This document shows, piece by piece, positions 30,601-41,123 of a stretch of DNA of 64,000 nt (the first letter of the stretch is position 1; each line of letters begins with the position of its first letter). Made by a program: the position numbers and the translations under genes. The stretch is taken from contig JAQGDQ010000213.1 of NCBI GenBank assembly GCA_030141605.1, positions 1 to 64,000 on the forward strand, in the 5' to 3' direction. This DNA is from Tubiluchus corallicola. Lineage: Eukaryota; Priapulida; Priapulimorpha; Priapulimorphida; Tubiluchidae. A model generated the notes under the pieces. The model searched no databases, had not been told where the DNA came from, and was given only the letters and a program-made list of their open reading frames with translations.

Positions 30601-33600
30601 TATTTTTCCGGTTGTCAGGCTTCGGAAATGGAATAAATTTGACTGTTCCATGCCATAGGCGACCCTTATATTGAATACCTGAGTCACATAAGTCCCAATG
30701 GTATCCTTTAACCTTGATTATAAGCAGAAAAATAGCGTAACATTATCTAATATTACACAGACGTATAATATAAGTTTTGACCAAATTTGAATCAATTTTG
30801 ACTGTGATCTCATCGAGGTTTATAGGAACTGGCCAGAAAAGAAAACATTTTGTTTTGTCCTTATTTAAAGTCAATTAAATAGTTGTTTTTATCTAACTTG
30901 CTAAGCATAAACTAAACTAAACTGCGTATTTTCTTGATTGCAAAATGGTTTAATCAGCAACTCAAAGAAGTAAGCATTGTGCATTTCTTCCTATAAACGA
31001 CACTAAACTATATTAACTCCACTGATTCACTTGCAATTTCAATTGACAATAATAAAATCTAGAACAAGGCCAATATTTCTCCCGCTAACTAATGAAAAGT
31101 TGAGCATTATTCATAACAGTTTAGACGGAGCTGTAGCTTAATGTCCCGAACATACCTGCTGCAGGGGTGTATGAAACAACTTGCACGCTGATTAGGCAGT
31201 CAACGAAAATGATTGACATTATGTTAGACGTCAATTGTGATACTGTTGTAGTTATGACTGTTATCAGTTTCTTGTCATCCAGTATTCATGTTATAAATAC
31301 CTGGGTTGAAGAACTCATTTTTACTTTGCTGCGAGATTTGTACAGCAAGCCATATGTGCGTAAATTAGTTTTGATCTTTAGATACAAGACTTACCAGTGT
31401 GGTTTACTTTACACAATGATGTTTCACACAGTATGCCACATTGCACCTTAATGGCAGCTTTGTGGCTTTAATTATGTGAGATGATTTTTAACTAAGCAAG
31501 CCAAAAACTAACGCAACTGATCAAAAATTACTTTGCAGCGGTTATAACATGAAGACCAGGACAAAATTATAAAAATACTCCGATCAGTGTGATGACAAAT
31601 TGATAACGCTATAAATAAGTTATTAATATTTAGTGAAATCACTATAATGGTCAGTATATTTATAGATATTAGAATATTGTCGAATTAACATAATCTATAA
31701 AGGTAGAATCAGACAGCTGATGTATTTAATAAAAATACAGACATAGCAGTACATGACAAAAAAATAATCTACCTGATCACTCAGATTTTACATTGAATGC
31801 ATCTAAAAAATTAAGTTAACTGCCTTTCACGTTAGATGAGGACAAAAGGACACACTGAAAAATATATTTAGTTATCATCAGATATTGAAATCTTGCTGTC
31901 ACATAAATTTAAAAATAAACCAATAACATAATGAAGTTACTGAATCAAGCAGACAAGCAAGACATATATTACAAGGTTTTGTACATCGCAACTCACCTAC
32001 AATCTATTAGCAATGCATGTCCATCCACAGCCATAAAAGATATAAACTGATCCATAATTCCACAAGGCATTCCTCCATACTCATGCTCTGCCTTTTGACA
32101 TGCCAGTGCTTTATCTTTCATTCCAAAACTCTAAACAAGAAAAACAATTGTATTCATTTCTTATCTTCACATGAATTGTTAAAATTAGGATTACCTTTAG
32201 AATTGGAAATCTAAACTAAAAATTGGGCAAATAACATATTTCTTGAAATAAATTAATTAACCGATTCACGAGCTTTACATTTTCACAAAAAATAAAGAAC
32301 ATAGAATATAAGAGTGTAAAAATAAATAACATTTTATAGTCAAATATTTTAGCTACATAAATACATCCAACTATTTGTGCAACAGTTGGTAAACCTTGTC
32401 TGAGTTTGTACATGCTCACCCCAGAATCTGGAGAAATGCAGTCTAAAAATGTGTAAGTAGCAACTTCCAGTGCAGCAGAACTTGATAGACCACCACCTAG
32501 AGGAACTGAGCTTGCGATAAAGGCATTGAATGATTTAAGCTTGCCTAAAAAAATTCGTTGCAAGGTTACATTACACAATAATGAAAAATCAGCATTCTAC
32601 CAGTTTTGCAGCCTGCCGATAATCATGGTAGAGGCTTGTACAGAGTGACAAAATCTTGGAATTGTTAATTAAAGTACAATAGTTTCTATTTAAACAATAA
32701 TAATTTCATGAATAGTATATGTAACTTTGTCTACAGGAGAATTTTACCTAAACATTTAAAACTAAATTAAAAATAAGATAGAATTGCAAGCTGAACATGC
32801 ATTGCACCTGCAGCTCTTCAGATGTGTCTAAGGTCCATTTCACAGTAAGGGTGCGCAGCAAAATCCTTCAAGGAAAAATTCCTTGCAGCATTCCTTATAA
32901 AAATGGAACCAATTGCTTTCTATGGTGCGTTTCACAAAGGTGCCTCACGAGGATTTTTCTCATGGAATTCCTTATTTACCGTACAGAATTCTGTTACCAG
33001 CTAGAAACTTTGCATCCTCCTCACGTGGAAATTTGCCATTTGGTGGAAAAATTGCATGTTCCATTTTTGTGAGGATTCCTCGCAGAATTCACATGAAAAT
33101 TTAACTGCTCGATTATTTCTTTCTTGTTTAACAAACAGCAATTAACATTATTCAGCATAAAGTTGTAGTTTTTAATATTTCTTTTGTCATACAGACAATT
33201 TTTTGTCTTATTAATGCAACAGTGATGGCTATATTAGTGAAAAAGAAAAGTAATGCAGGCATTTTTCAAATTTTGGTCAAAAAACAATCAGATCTGACAT
33301 CATATGACCTCTAATGCTAAACATTTTACATCATTGTTAGAGAATGAAAACTTGTTACAACATTGTAAATTGTACCTTATGGAGATCAAAAAAGTTCATG
33401 AAGCCATTTTGGATGACAATCGGATTATAAGCGAGTCTTTGTCTGGCAAATTAACTCTGTTTATGAAAAAAATGAATCCAGAACCCAGAGCTTATTTTAA
33501 TTTTCCATATCATAAGTAAAATGTTCATATTTTCCATCTCCACAAACACAAAAGTTTAAGAACGTTTACTTATTTTAGGAATGTTAGCCTCCTTAAAATC

Positions 33601-35678
33601 GCAGAATACAGACAATTCACTTTTGTTTCTCCTTAAAGAAAAGTTAATATGCGTACTTAGTTATACTTACAAAACATTTTTTATAATATATGTAGTCTTA
33701 GCTAGATATAAGGTATAATATCAGACCACAACATGCTTTCATTCTTTTTAGAGCATCGTGATCTAGTCAAGATTGATACAATTTGTTGCAATCTTTATGA
33801 AATCTGAAAGGTAAATATTGAAAAAATAAGAAGCTTTTAAAACTATTAAATGTTTCATTTTCATGCTCTTCATGCTCTAGCTACAATTATAATATTAAAC
33901 TTTTATGTTAGTTGTATTAAACAGCAGAAATAATTGTTTATGATATAAACTAACATTATAAGGCATGACTTGAAGAAAGACTTACAAGAAGTTAAAGTTT
34001 ATTACCTCAGGGTTATCACCAGCTTAGTTAGAAGGTCAAAGCAGTCTCTAAAATGTAAATCTTTTTTGTAATAGAGTCCAGCAGCAAAACGAATAACTTA
34101 TCGAAATTATCATTCTAGTGTAACTTTAAACTCCCAATTATTTGTGGCCATACAATACAATTTTGTTTCATTGATTAGTGCACCCATTAACAACTGTAAT
34201 TAATGCTGATGTAATAATAATAAGTGCTCAGTAAAAACATTAATGTTGTTGCTTGCTGTCCATGATGGCGAAACATTACGTCATCATCGCTGTCCATGAT
34301 GGTGAGTAGCCTGCAACTCGCAAAGCAGCTGGAACTAATTGGATATGCATAAAAAACCATGCGGTTTTTGTGTGAAATGAACTTTCTTGCTGCATGGGTG
34401 TTCGCGAAAAAATCGAAAATCTTCAGATTTTCTGAGAACAATTCTGTGCATCATTTTCCTTGCATCCTCACTGTGAAATGGGCCTAACAATAGCCAATGA
34501 GAAGTGTCAAAATTATCAGGCAGATAATGTCGCAAAATTAAATAATGTTACAGGTAAAATTTGATACCTTTGTAACATGCTACTACTCCCTTCACATAGT
34601 TGGCCCAAGAAGGAGAACCTGGTGCAAGTGGGACCGACTCACTTGGTAGGTTAAATTCAGTCTCGTATGGCTGGTCAGCATCAGGTGAAAGAGTTAATAG
34701 TTTACAAACTCCAGTCTCTGTTGGACAGCCAACGAGAATCGTAACTAATGGCATAGCCTGTAATAAACAAACTTAGAATAATAAAATTGGAAAAAAAGCA
34801 TTGCAACCTAATGAAAAACTTAGCTCGAAGTTAGCCAAACAGTTACAAAATCACACCAGGATAGAAGGAATATCACAATTCCAGATTGCACTCAATATTC
34901 GTTACAATTAGGAAAAATGAAAAACACAGGCTTATGTACCACAGATTGCTGTAGTTGCTTTCACTGAAAATTCTAAGAAGTAACATGTTATCTGAAAGTT
35001 TGTGCTGCGCAAGAATCAATAAATAAACTTACAATAAATGATTGAATTTTAGAAATAAAATATTGATAACTGGCTTGAAAGAAACTGACTTAAATCAATC
35101 TTTTATTAACTTAATTTTTCAGTTGAATACAAGTAAACAGAAAAACGGCCATTCCTCCTGAGCACACAGTATTTCAAGACTGAAATGCCAAGTACAAAGT
35201 GATAGCACATCAATATTGCCTCAATAGTGGAGGCAAAGAAAATTTATATTGATGCTTCTGAATTTAAAGTACAGATTTACATATTTATAAAATACTATTA
35301 TGAATTTATTAAATTTTGAAGCTGACAATTAAAAAGTAGAATTTACTAGAAAATAAACAAGAACTTTACGCTGCAAGTGGCCTACATGGTTTACTAGCTA
35401 TCAATCATTTTGATCAATCTCTACAATCTTGTGTGTAGGATGTTTTCTATGATTCAGTTACACTTTAACATTACAAAGCCCAGCGTAAATTTAACTATAC
35501 ATAACTTACACATATAACTTACCATAGGAAGTACATATCCTTTATTGTAATCTGTGTGTTCTCCTATTAGATTCACTCTTCCTGGAGCTATGGCACAGAC
35601 AGCAGCTACTTCATTGAAATGCTGATGATAAGAATTTTTTGCCAACTCTAACAAGTTGTCAATTGTTGAAGATGACAT
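27639..35678 (-). CDS. GALK1: Galactokinase 1
   Basis: Cytosolic GHMP-family kinase making galactose 1-phosphate from galactose and ATP, first step of the Leloir pathway. Coding exons (minus strand): 35678-35523, 34757-34568, 32544-32420, 32130-31997, 29903-29722, 28628-28478, 28099-27937, 27716-27639. All phases join and give 392 residues, the same length as human GALK1. Motif 1 [14 protein letters not shown] (32-45) carries the catalytic Arg (R34) and galactose-binding E40, H41 and D43. Motif 2 [13 protein letters not shown] (130-142) is the ATP phosphate loop. GIMDQF gives the catalytic Asp at ~184. Motif 3 [11 protein letters not shown] is at ~339-349. GALK1 rather than GALK2 by length and the [15 protein letters not shown] and C-terminal TFYVAL blocks. 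Exon 5 uses an atypical donor (GTGCTG); it is the only one that restores frame and family length. Intron 2 contains a Harbinger-like transposon. Confidence 0.95.
32832..34484. mobile_element. PIF/Harbinger-like DNA transposon (about 1.65 kb) in GALK1 intron 2
   Basis: Left end GGTCCATTTCACAGTAAGG (32832) matches the reverse complement of the right end GGCCCATTTCACAGTGAGG (ending 34484) at 17 of 19 positions, with further similarity inside. Both ends are flanked by TAA (32829-32831 and 34485-34487). A GG.CC-type terminus with a 3-bp TWA duplication is characteristic of PIF/Harbinger. No intact transposase is visible. A minus-strand frame starting MDSDDDVMF at 34297 just inside the right end, and a 71-residue plus-strand frame at 33304-33519, may be remains of element genes, but I recognise neither. 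The element lies wholly between GALK1 exons 2 and 3. Confidence 0.72.
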
Positions 35679-37429
35679 TTCCTAAAAGACACAACAGCTA
35701 GTAATGCATCACAGCCTAAATGAAACAGAGAATTCGCCAAGCAGTAAAACTGACTGTAATGAAATGTAATGTAATGTACTGACTGTAGTTTGATAACTGA
35801 TAGACAAGACCAGCTTTTTAGCTGCAATTTTTGAATTCAACCATGCCTCTGTAATCACAATAATCACTGAACCCTACATAATGACATTATTCAATCTGTT
35901 TAGCATCATTTCAAAAATTGAAACTAACAAGCCACCAACAATGCTGTTTCATAAAAATGCCCAATTAATATTTTCTGCAAATCAAGAGCATCATTTCAAC
36001 CTATTTAGCTACTAGCAGAACAACAATAGGCTAGATAACTCTTTGGAAATAAATCAGAACCAGCCACAATTACCAACAATTTCACGTTTAACAGAGAAAA
36101 AAAACGTTTTTTTCGTATTTCTCGAATTTCACATTTATTTGGGTCCGAAAACAAAGATTAGGTTTTTGAACTTGGTGCAAAATTTAAGCACCGGTCTAGC
36201 TCTCCTGTCTTTATGATCAAACAATTTCAACAAAAAAATTTTTTAAACCTTTTAATAGCTTTAATCCACAGATTTGTCCCCTAAAATGTATGTCAAAATA
36301 CAGATTGAAAATTTTGTCGACATTTTGACAAGCATATACTTCTGCGAGCATATAGTAGGTGTTGGGGGGGGGGGTGTTACTTAGCTTATAAAGTTGAACA
36401 AAAGTTAAGCTAACTATTCTGTCCCTTTGTGAGCGTTAACTAGCCAAGTTATAATTTTACAGCTATTGTTGATAACATATTGGGAATACCTATTAATAAC
36501 ATTAAAATCTCACACAAAATGTTTTGGATAGTCCATAGCTGATAATAGTAACTGCAGCTACAAAAGAATCAAGCATCTAGATGTTGATATTGCACTGCAA
36601 ACGAACGATGTCATTTTTGTTCAAAATAAGCATGCCCAATGAGTTAAATTGATATTATTAATTACATGAGTCGCTTATCACTGCTTCATTGCAGAAACTT
36701 TCTAACATTTTTTCAAATATTGAAATAATCTGAACGTCCTGAGAGGCTTGCATTTCCTTTAACACAAAGGACAAGCCACATAGCACGTTGGGTTTATTTC
36801 TGTTGTTATCACTTTAACTTGAAAATAAAACAAAGAAATTTGCACAAAAACTGTCTATAAAGCATAAAGTTAATTTATACTACTGCTGTATAGAAATTTT
36901 AACGTGAGGCGGTGGCCACCAGTCACTTGAAATTACGACACAACAGGTGGACTTCATGACATTTTGTAGGCTTGCGCATCATGGCTTTCCATAAGTGCAC
37001 ACTACTTAATCATGAACAACGTCAATGACGAAAGAACGAGTGTTCAAAATGGGAGCACCTAATTAAGTATGTAGGCAAATTTTAGACAGATGCTTCAATG
37101 ACAAAATAAAAAAAATCCTGATGCTTATAATCTGGAGTTACTCAAACTTGTGTAAATACAAGCATGGCTTGTAGCCTGAAATTTTCAGTGACCACTTCAC
37201 AAATTCACATTAATGGCACACAAACGAGGGCAGCTAGTACTAGTAGCGAATGTGTCTTCGTAGAAAATTCTAATCCAGATGCAGATCTACAGGTATTAAA
37301 GCCAAAGGTGCTGAATTGTGGAATTCTCTATCAAGAAACATCACTAATGGTATGATTCATAATGTCATCAAAAAACACAAAACTTATTGCTAGACATTAC
37401 TACGATAATTTACATAAATTATGGGTCTC

Positions 37430-37970
37430 CATAATTTAATGGATTGAAGAACGTAATTTTGGACATGATGGATATAACTTTGAGCGTCATTTCACCGAAC
37501 TAATGCACATATTCCGATGGATGTGATGAACATCCGTTTACTATTTCGACGGACAAATTAAACGTAATTTTGGATGCAATGGATGCAAGTTGAACGCCAA
37601 TCCATTAAACTGATGGACCTACGTAATCTTGGACGTAACTACGAGCATCCATTCAATAAGTTGAAGGCTAGTTTGATTTATGTCCATTTACTGTGTATTT
37701 GAACGCAGTGGGTGTCCATTTGGTATGTGTACTTGAATGCAGTGGACGTTATGTCAAGCGTCCATTCACAAAACAATATAAAGTAAATTAATGGACCTAC
37801 ACAATTACTGACGTGGTTGGCTTAACGTTTAGCATCCGCTGAACGTTAGTTTAAACGTAATAGACACCATATATTGCGTGTGATATACAAATCAATTTGA
37901 TTAGTTTTTGCAATGTGATTCTTATATTAACAATGTTCATCACGTCCATTCATTTAGGATTTGCCATAAA
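37430..37970. repeat. Degenerate minisatellite-like block with ACGTAAT..TGGAC motifs
   Basis: Imperfect units share ACGTAATTTTGGA followed by ATGGAT and CATTCA; for example they start near 37450, 37562 and 37620. Later parts contain repeated GTCCATT and GAACGCAGTGG / GAATGCAGTGG. The period is irregular. Confidence 0.5.
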
Positions 37971-38177
37971 TATAATAGAAAGTTCTTCTTCTTCTGTTGC
38001 TCTAAACATCTATTGTAAACATTGAGCCTCTAGTCTTATTAGAGTATCCCACTGTTTCCTGTCTGCAGCTAAAATTTTCAATTCCTGTGACGGTATACTT
38101 ACTTGCGAATTGCTTGCGAAGTTTAAGAGACCTAACCATTGACATGAGATTAGCCCATAAAAGGCAATTAAAAGTTT

Positions 38178-38951
38178 TAGGGCACGAAGGATGCCACTAG
38201 CCGAAGTAGGACACTTCCACTAAAGCGCATGTGCTAAATTTTACGGAACATCAGCGTCGTACATGGGCAGCCCAAGTAGGGCACTGGCGATTTCTGTCGA
38301 GAATCGAGAATTGCAAAATAATAAAACATAAAACTAAATTTGTTTTAGAGAAAAAGTAAGCATAATAATGATGGATAGTTCTTGACAATTCACAAAATGC
38401 ATTCTTACAATAATATCATCATCATTATTAACTCCATTAATATTATCATAACATTAAACTAACTATCTAATGCTTTAAAAAGAGAAACTATGTAAGACAC
38501 ATAGCTTGCAACCCCGTTTACTTAGTAGAAAACAATTATTGTCCAAGAAGTAGTGAAACAGATCACCAGTCTGTGAAGTGAGACAAAATAAAAAAATGAT
38601 GATATTTTGAGCAAATGTTGGAATCGCCTAAAAATTTGTCTTATTTCGATTTAAAAAGATTAATCTTATCGAATTATCGAAGCCAAATTTAATATTGACC
38701 GTTCTACTAGCTCAGAATAAGATTCTCTTATTTTATCAGATGTATAATAAATTATTCAACGTGTCTTGACGTTTTCAATTATTATTATTATAAAATAAAC
38801 AAGGACAACGGACGCTGCCAGCACAATTAACGACTCATTTCGTGACCTGTCTCTAGTGTCATACTTGTGCAGCCCATGTACGACGTCTTACTTGGGCTAG
38901 CCCATGTACGCCAATTTCCCTACTTCGGCTAGTGTCGTACTCAGCTCCCAA
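38178..38951 (+). mobile_element. Terminal-inverted-repeat element, copy 1 (about 0.77 kb)
   Basis: Left terminal region has CCACTAGCCGAAGTAGGACA (from about 38195) and the right end carries the reverse complement of CACTAGCCGAAGTAGG (about 38920-38935). Sub-terminal GTACATGGG..GCCCAAGTA motifs occur at both ends. It shares termini and interior (for example GTTCTACTAGCTCAGAATAA versus its diverged complement) with the reverse-oriented copy at 49765-50513. No coding capacity. Superfamily not assigned, because no clean target-site duplication was seen. Confidence 0.85.
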
Positions 38952-39139
38952 CAAAAGCATCAGCTTCCCAAGTTTCAGCAGTTATTAAATTTTGTTTTAA
39001 TAGCAATATAATGATAATGAATAAGCTTTCGACATATATATATAACTAGTCTAACTGGTATAAGATATATACCATTCCACTTACGCGTATGTGACTTTTA
39101 TCGTTATTGTCAATGTGAAATTAAGTAAACTTTATTAAA

Positions 39140-39721
39140 ATGGAAAATCCAAGCGATGATTTCGAACAGGTAACTGAAAAACCTGGACCTATTCATCTTA
39201 CTGGAGATGATATAGGTGATACTTGTGGATTTTCTCGCGAGGACAATGAGGTAGCAAATATTACTAATGATTCTGATACTGAAGGTGTGAGAGATGAATT
39301 CAGAACTGTGGTACCTGGAGAAGCTTCGGAAAGTGACAGTGAACAAGAAGTGAATTTCGTTTCTCAGACAGAATTGCCTACTTCGATAAACACTGCCGGT
39401 ATATTACTACCAGTAGTGCGTTCACCAAAAATCTTGCAAAAGCAGAGGCTTACGACTGACTCTTTATTGCATCGAAAACTAGCTGAGAAGAATATCAATT
39501 TTAGAAGCCATTTAAATGAATCATTGAAAAACATGTATGGAGTTGAAACAAAAATGTTGAAAGCTAACTCACAGCTATTGATGAAAACACAACTAGCTGT
39601 TCAGGACATTTCTCAAGCTTTGCAACAAATGAATTTAAATCTTTATCACTTAGAAGACAAAATAGAGATCATCACAGGCGAGTGCTATCTACCAAGTATT
39701 AATATTCCTGATATAATGTAA
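39140..39721 (+). CDS. BLOC1S3: BLOC-1 subunit 3 (single exon)
   Basis: 193-residue subunit of the BLOC-1 complex, which acts in endosome-to-lysosome-related-organelle sorting. The key match is TVVPGEASESDSE (residues 56-68) against TVVPGEATETDSE of human BLOC1S3. The C-terminal half (about 108-186) is helical/coiled coil and aligns along its length: LAEKNINF, then NMYGVE, then LYHLEDKIEIITGECYLPSI, versus RLAE, VYRRA and LCALAERLDIVAGCRLLPDI in human. The N-terminus is acidic. The coding region is uninterrupted; the human gene is also intronless in its CDS, so this need not be a retrocopy. Start is the first ATG, in AAAATGG context, after stops. A possible poly(A) signal AATAAA is near 40161, inside a repeat copy. 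Head-to-head with GALK1. Confidence 0.87.
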   Translation: MENPSDDFEQVTEKPGPIHLTGDDIGDTCGFSREDNEVANITNDSDTEGVRDEFRTVVPGEASESDSEQEVNFVSQTELPTSINTAGILLPVVRSPKILQKQRLTTDSLLHRKLAEKNINFRSHLNESLKNMYGVETKMLKANSQLLMKTQLAVQDISQALQQMNLNLYHLEDKIEIITGECYLPSINIPDIM

Positions 39722-40016
39722 AAACATTACTCGACTAATAGAGGAAGCAATATTCAAAATGTCTGGACTATTTAATATTCAATTTTTGAATGGAGGTGTC
39801 TGTAAATTAACTTGCTGAGAATGGTTACAAACCTTGTTTCTGAATCAGCTGCCTGGTACTCTCTATTCCTTTGCAGTTATTGTAAATAATCTTGGTTGAA
39901 TGCCTTAGTGGTGTCAACAATAATTTATATTTTATTTAAATATAAACCTTTATATAAAATGCAAAGTTAATTTGTACTAAATTGTGCTTAATGGCACAAA
40001 TTCTGTATCAATGCAA

Positions 40017-40210
40017 ACAGTTTCTTAATGAATTTTGTATCCCTTATTTTAATGTCATTGTTAAGCTTCATTTCACGTTTAGTTTTACCTGTAATTTTTA
40101 TTATTGCATCTCTCCCTTACAGCTGATGAAGTCCGCGAAGGACAAAAGCTTATGTGAAAAATAAAAATCTTTTTTGAGGCTTAATGGCCACTTTGACTTC
40201 TGTACGATTA
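40017..40210 (+). repeat. Dispersed repeat copy A with hammerhead-ribozyme-like core
   Basis: Contains CTGATGA (40123-40129), then a 4-bp hairpin GTCC-GCGAA-GGAC (40131-40143), then AAAAGC. This resembles the hammerhead core CUGANGA - stem II - GAAA, with one extra A before stem II and GAAA changed to AAAA. Sequence on both sides is shared with copy B (TTCTTAATGAATT at the start; GCTTAATGG and GTTGACTT-like at the end). Confidence 0.65.
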
Positions 40211-40938
40211 TTGCAAATTCCTTAAATAAACTAGAATAGCTTTATCAATAAAAACGTTCTGTAATACCACCATTTATTGCAAACCAAATTTACACATATT
40301 TCAACACAACCATAGTGAAAAAAGCAGATGTTTTACCAAATCTTGAGGGTCCCTGCAGTGCAACGTATACTAATCTATATGATCTGGCCCTGACAGCAAT
40401 GGGAAAAATGCATGGCCTAATAGATGCAGATATTTAACATTATCTTTCAATGGCAGGCTCACATAGTGGGGTGCTGGACTTTCCACCAAGGCATTTTACT
40501 ACATTTGGAGGCTTTCTGGAGACTATTTGGAAAAGCTGCTCCAATTTTGTCTATGACAGCCAGTCATTTTTTATTTACATTACTAAAAATGTAATGTAAA
40601 TGTTTTACAGTAATTACATTAAAACTGTAAATGTATCATTGTCACTAAAAATTATTTATGTCTTAGTATGAATAACAAAAACACTATGAAATTTTAACGT
40701 ATACATGTATGTCAATCGGGTGCAGTAATTACAACTCTTACATACTATTAAACAATTTAAATAAACCACTTGGATGTGTTACGCTCTTAATATCAAACAG
40801 ACTACCAGACATGTAAATAGGCCAGTTTTGGTTGTCTTTCAAGGTCTAGCCCATACAAGTAGATTTCGGGTTTGTTTGTCAGTTTCATTTTGATTTTCTT
40901 AACTAGTAATTGTAATGTGTCTTCTAATATAGTCTTTA

Positions 40939-41123
40939 ATACAGCTTCTTAATGAATTCTCTGTACCCCTTATTTTCACGTCACTGTATTCCTTCATTTT
41001 GCGTGTAGTTTTACATGCAAGTTTTATTATTGTCTCTACCTGACAGGTGAAGAAGTCCGTGGAGGACGAAAGCTTAGTGTGAAAAAAATTGAGACTTAAT
41101 GGGCACGTTGACTTTACGATTAT
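40939..41123 (+). repeat. Dispersed repeat copy B with hammerhead-ribozyme-like core
   Basis: Same layout as copy A: GTGAAGA (41047-41053; one change from CUGANGA), hairpin GTCC-GTGGA-GGAC (41055-41067), then an intact GAAA (41068-41071) and GCTTA. Copy A keeps the first core strand and copy B the second, so the shared ancestor probably had both. Confidence 0.65.

Larger units (their letters stand above)
35679..39139. other. Intergenic region between divergent GALK1 and BLOC1S3
   Basis: The two genes point away from each other over 3.46 kb. The stretch contains an 11-base G run (36364-36374), a degenerate minisatellite-like block (about 37430-37970) and a terminal-inverted-repeat element (38178-38951). 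A TATA-like ATATATATATAA lies near 39035, about 100 bp before the BLOC1S3 start codon. An open frame at 37164-37355 is not recognised. Confidence 0.6.

Noticed and set aside
31167-31451. 94-residue plus-strand frame in GALK1 intron 4
   Set aside because: No recognised domain, starts and ends in AT-rich intron, and lies antisense to the host gene.
39110-39346. 78-residue minus-strand frame at the BLOC1S3 5' end
   Set aside because: Antisense shadow of the BLOC1S3 coding sequence.
39140-39721. BLOC1S3 as a processed retrocopy because it lacks introns
   Set aside because: The frame is intact, there is no poly(A) tail or flanking duplication visible, and the human gene is also single-exon in its coding part.
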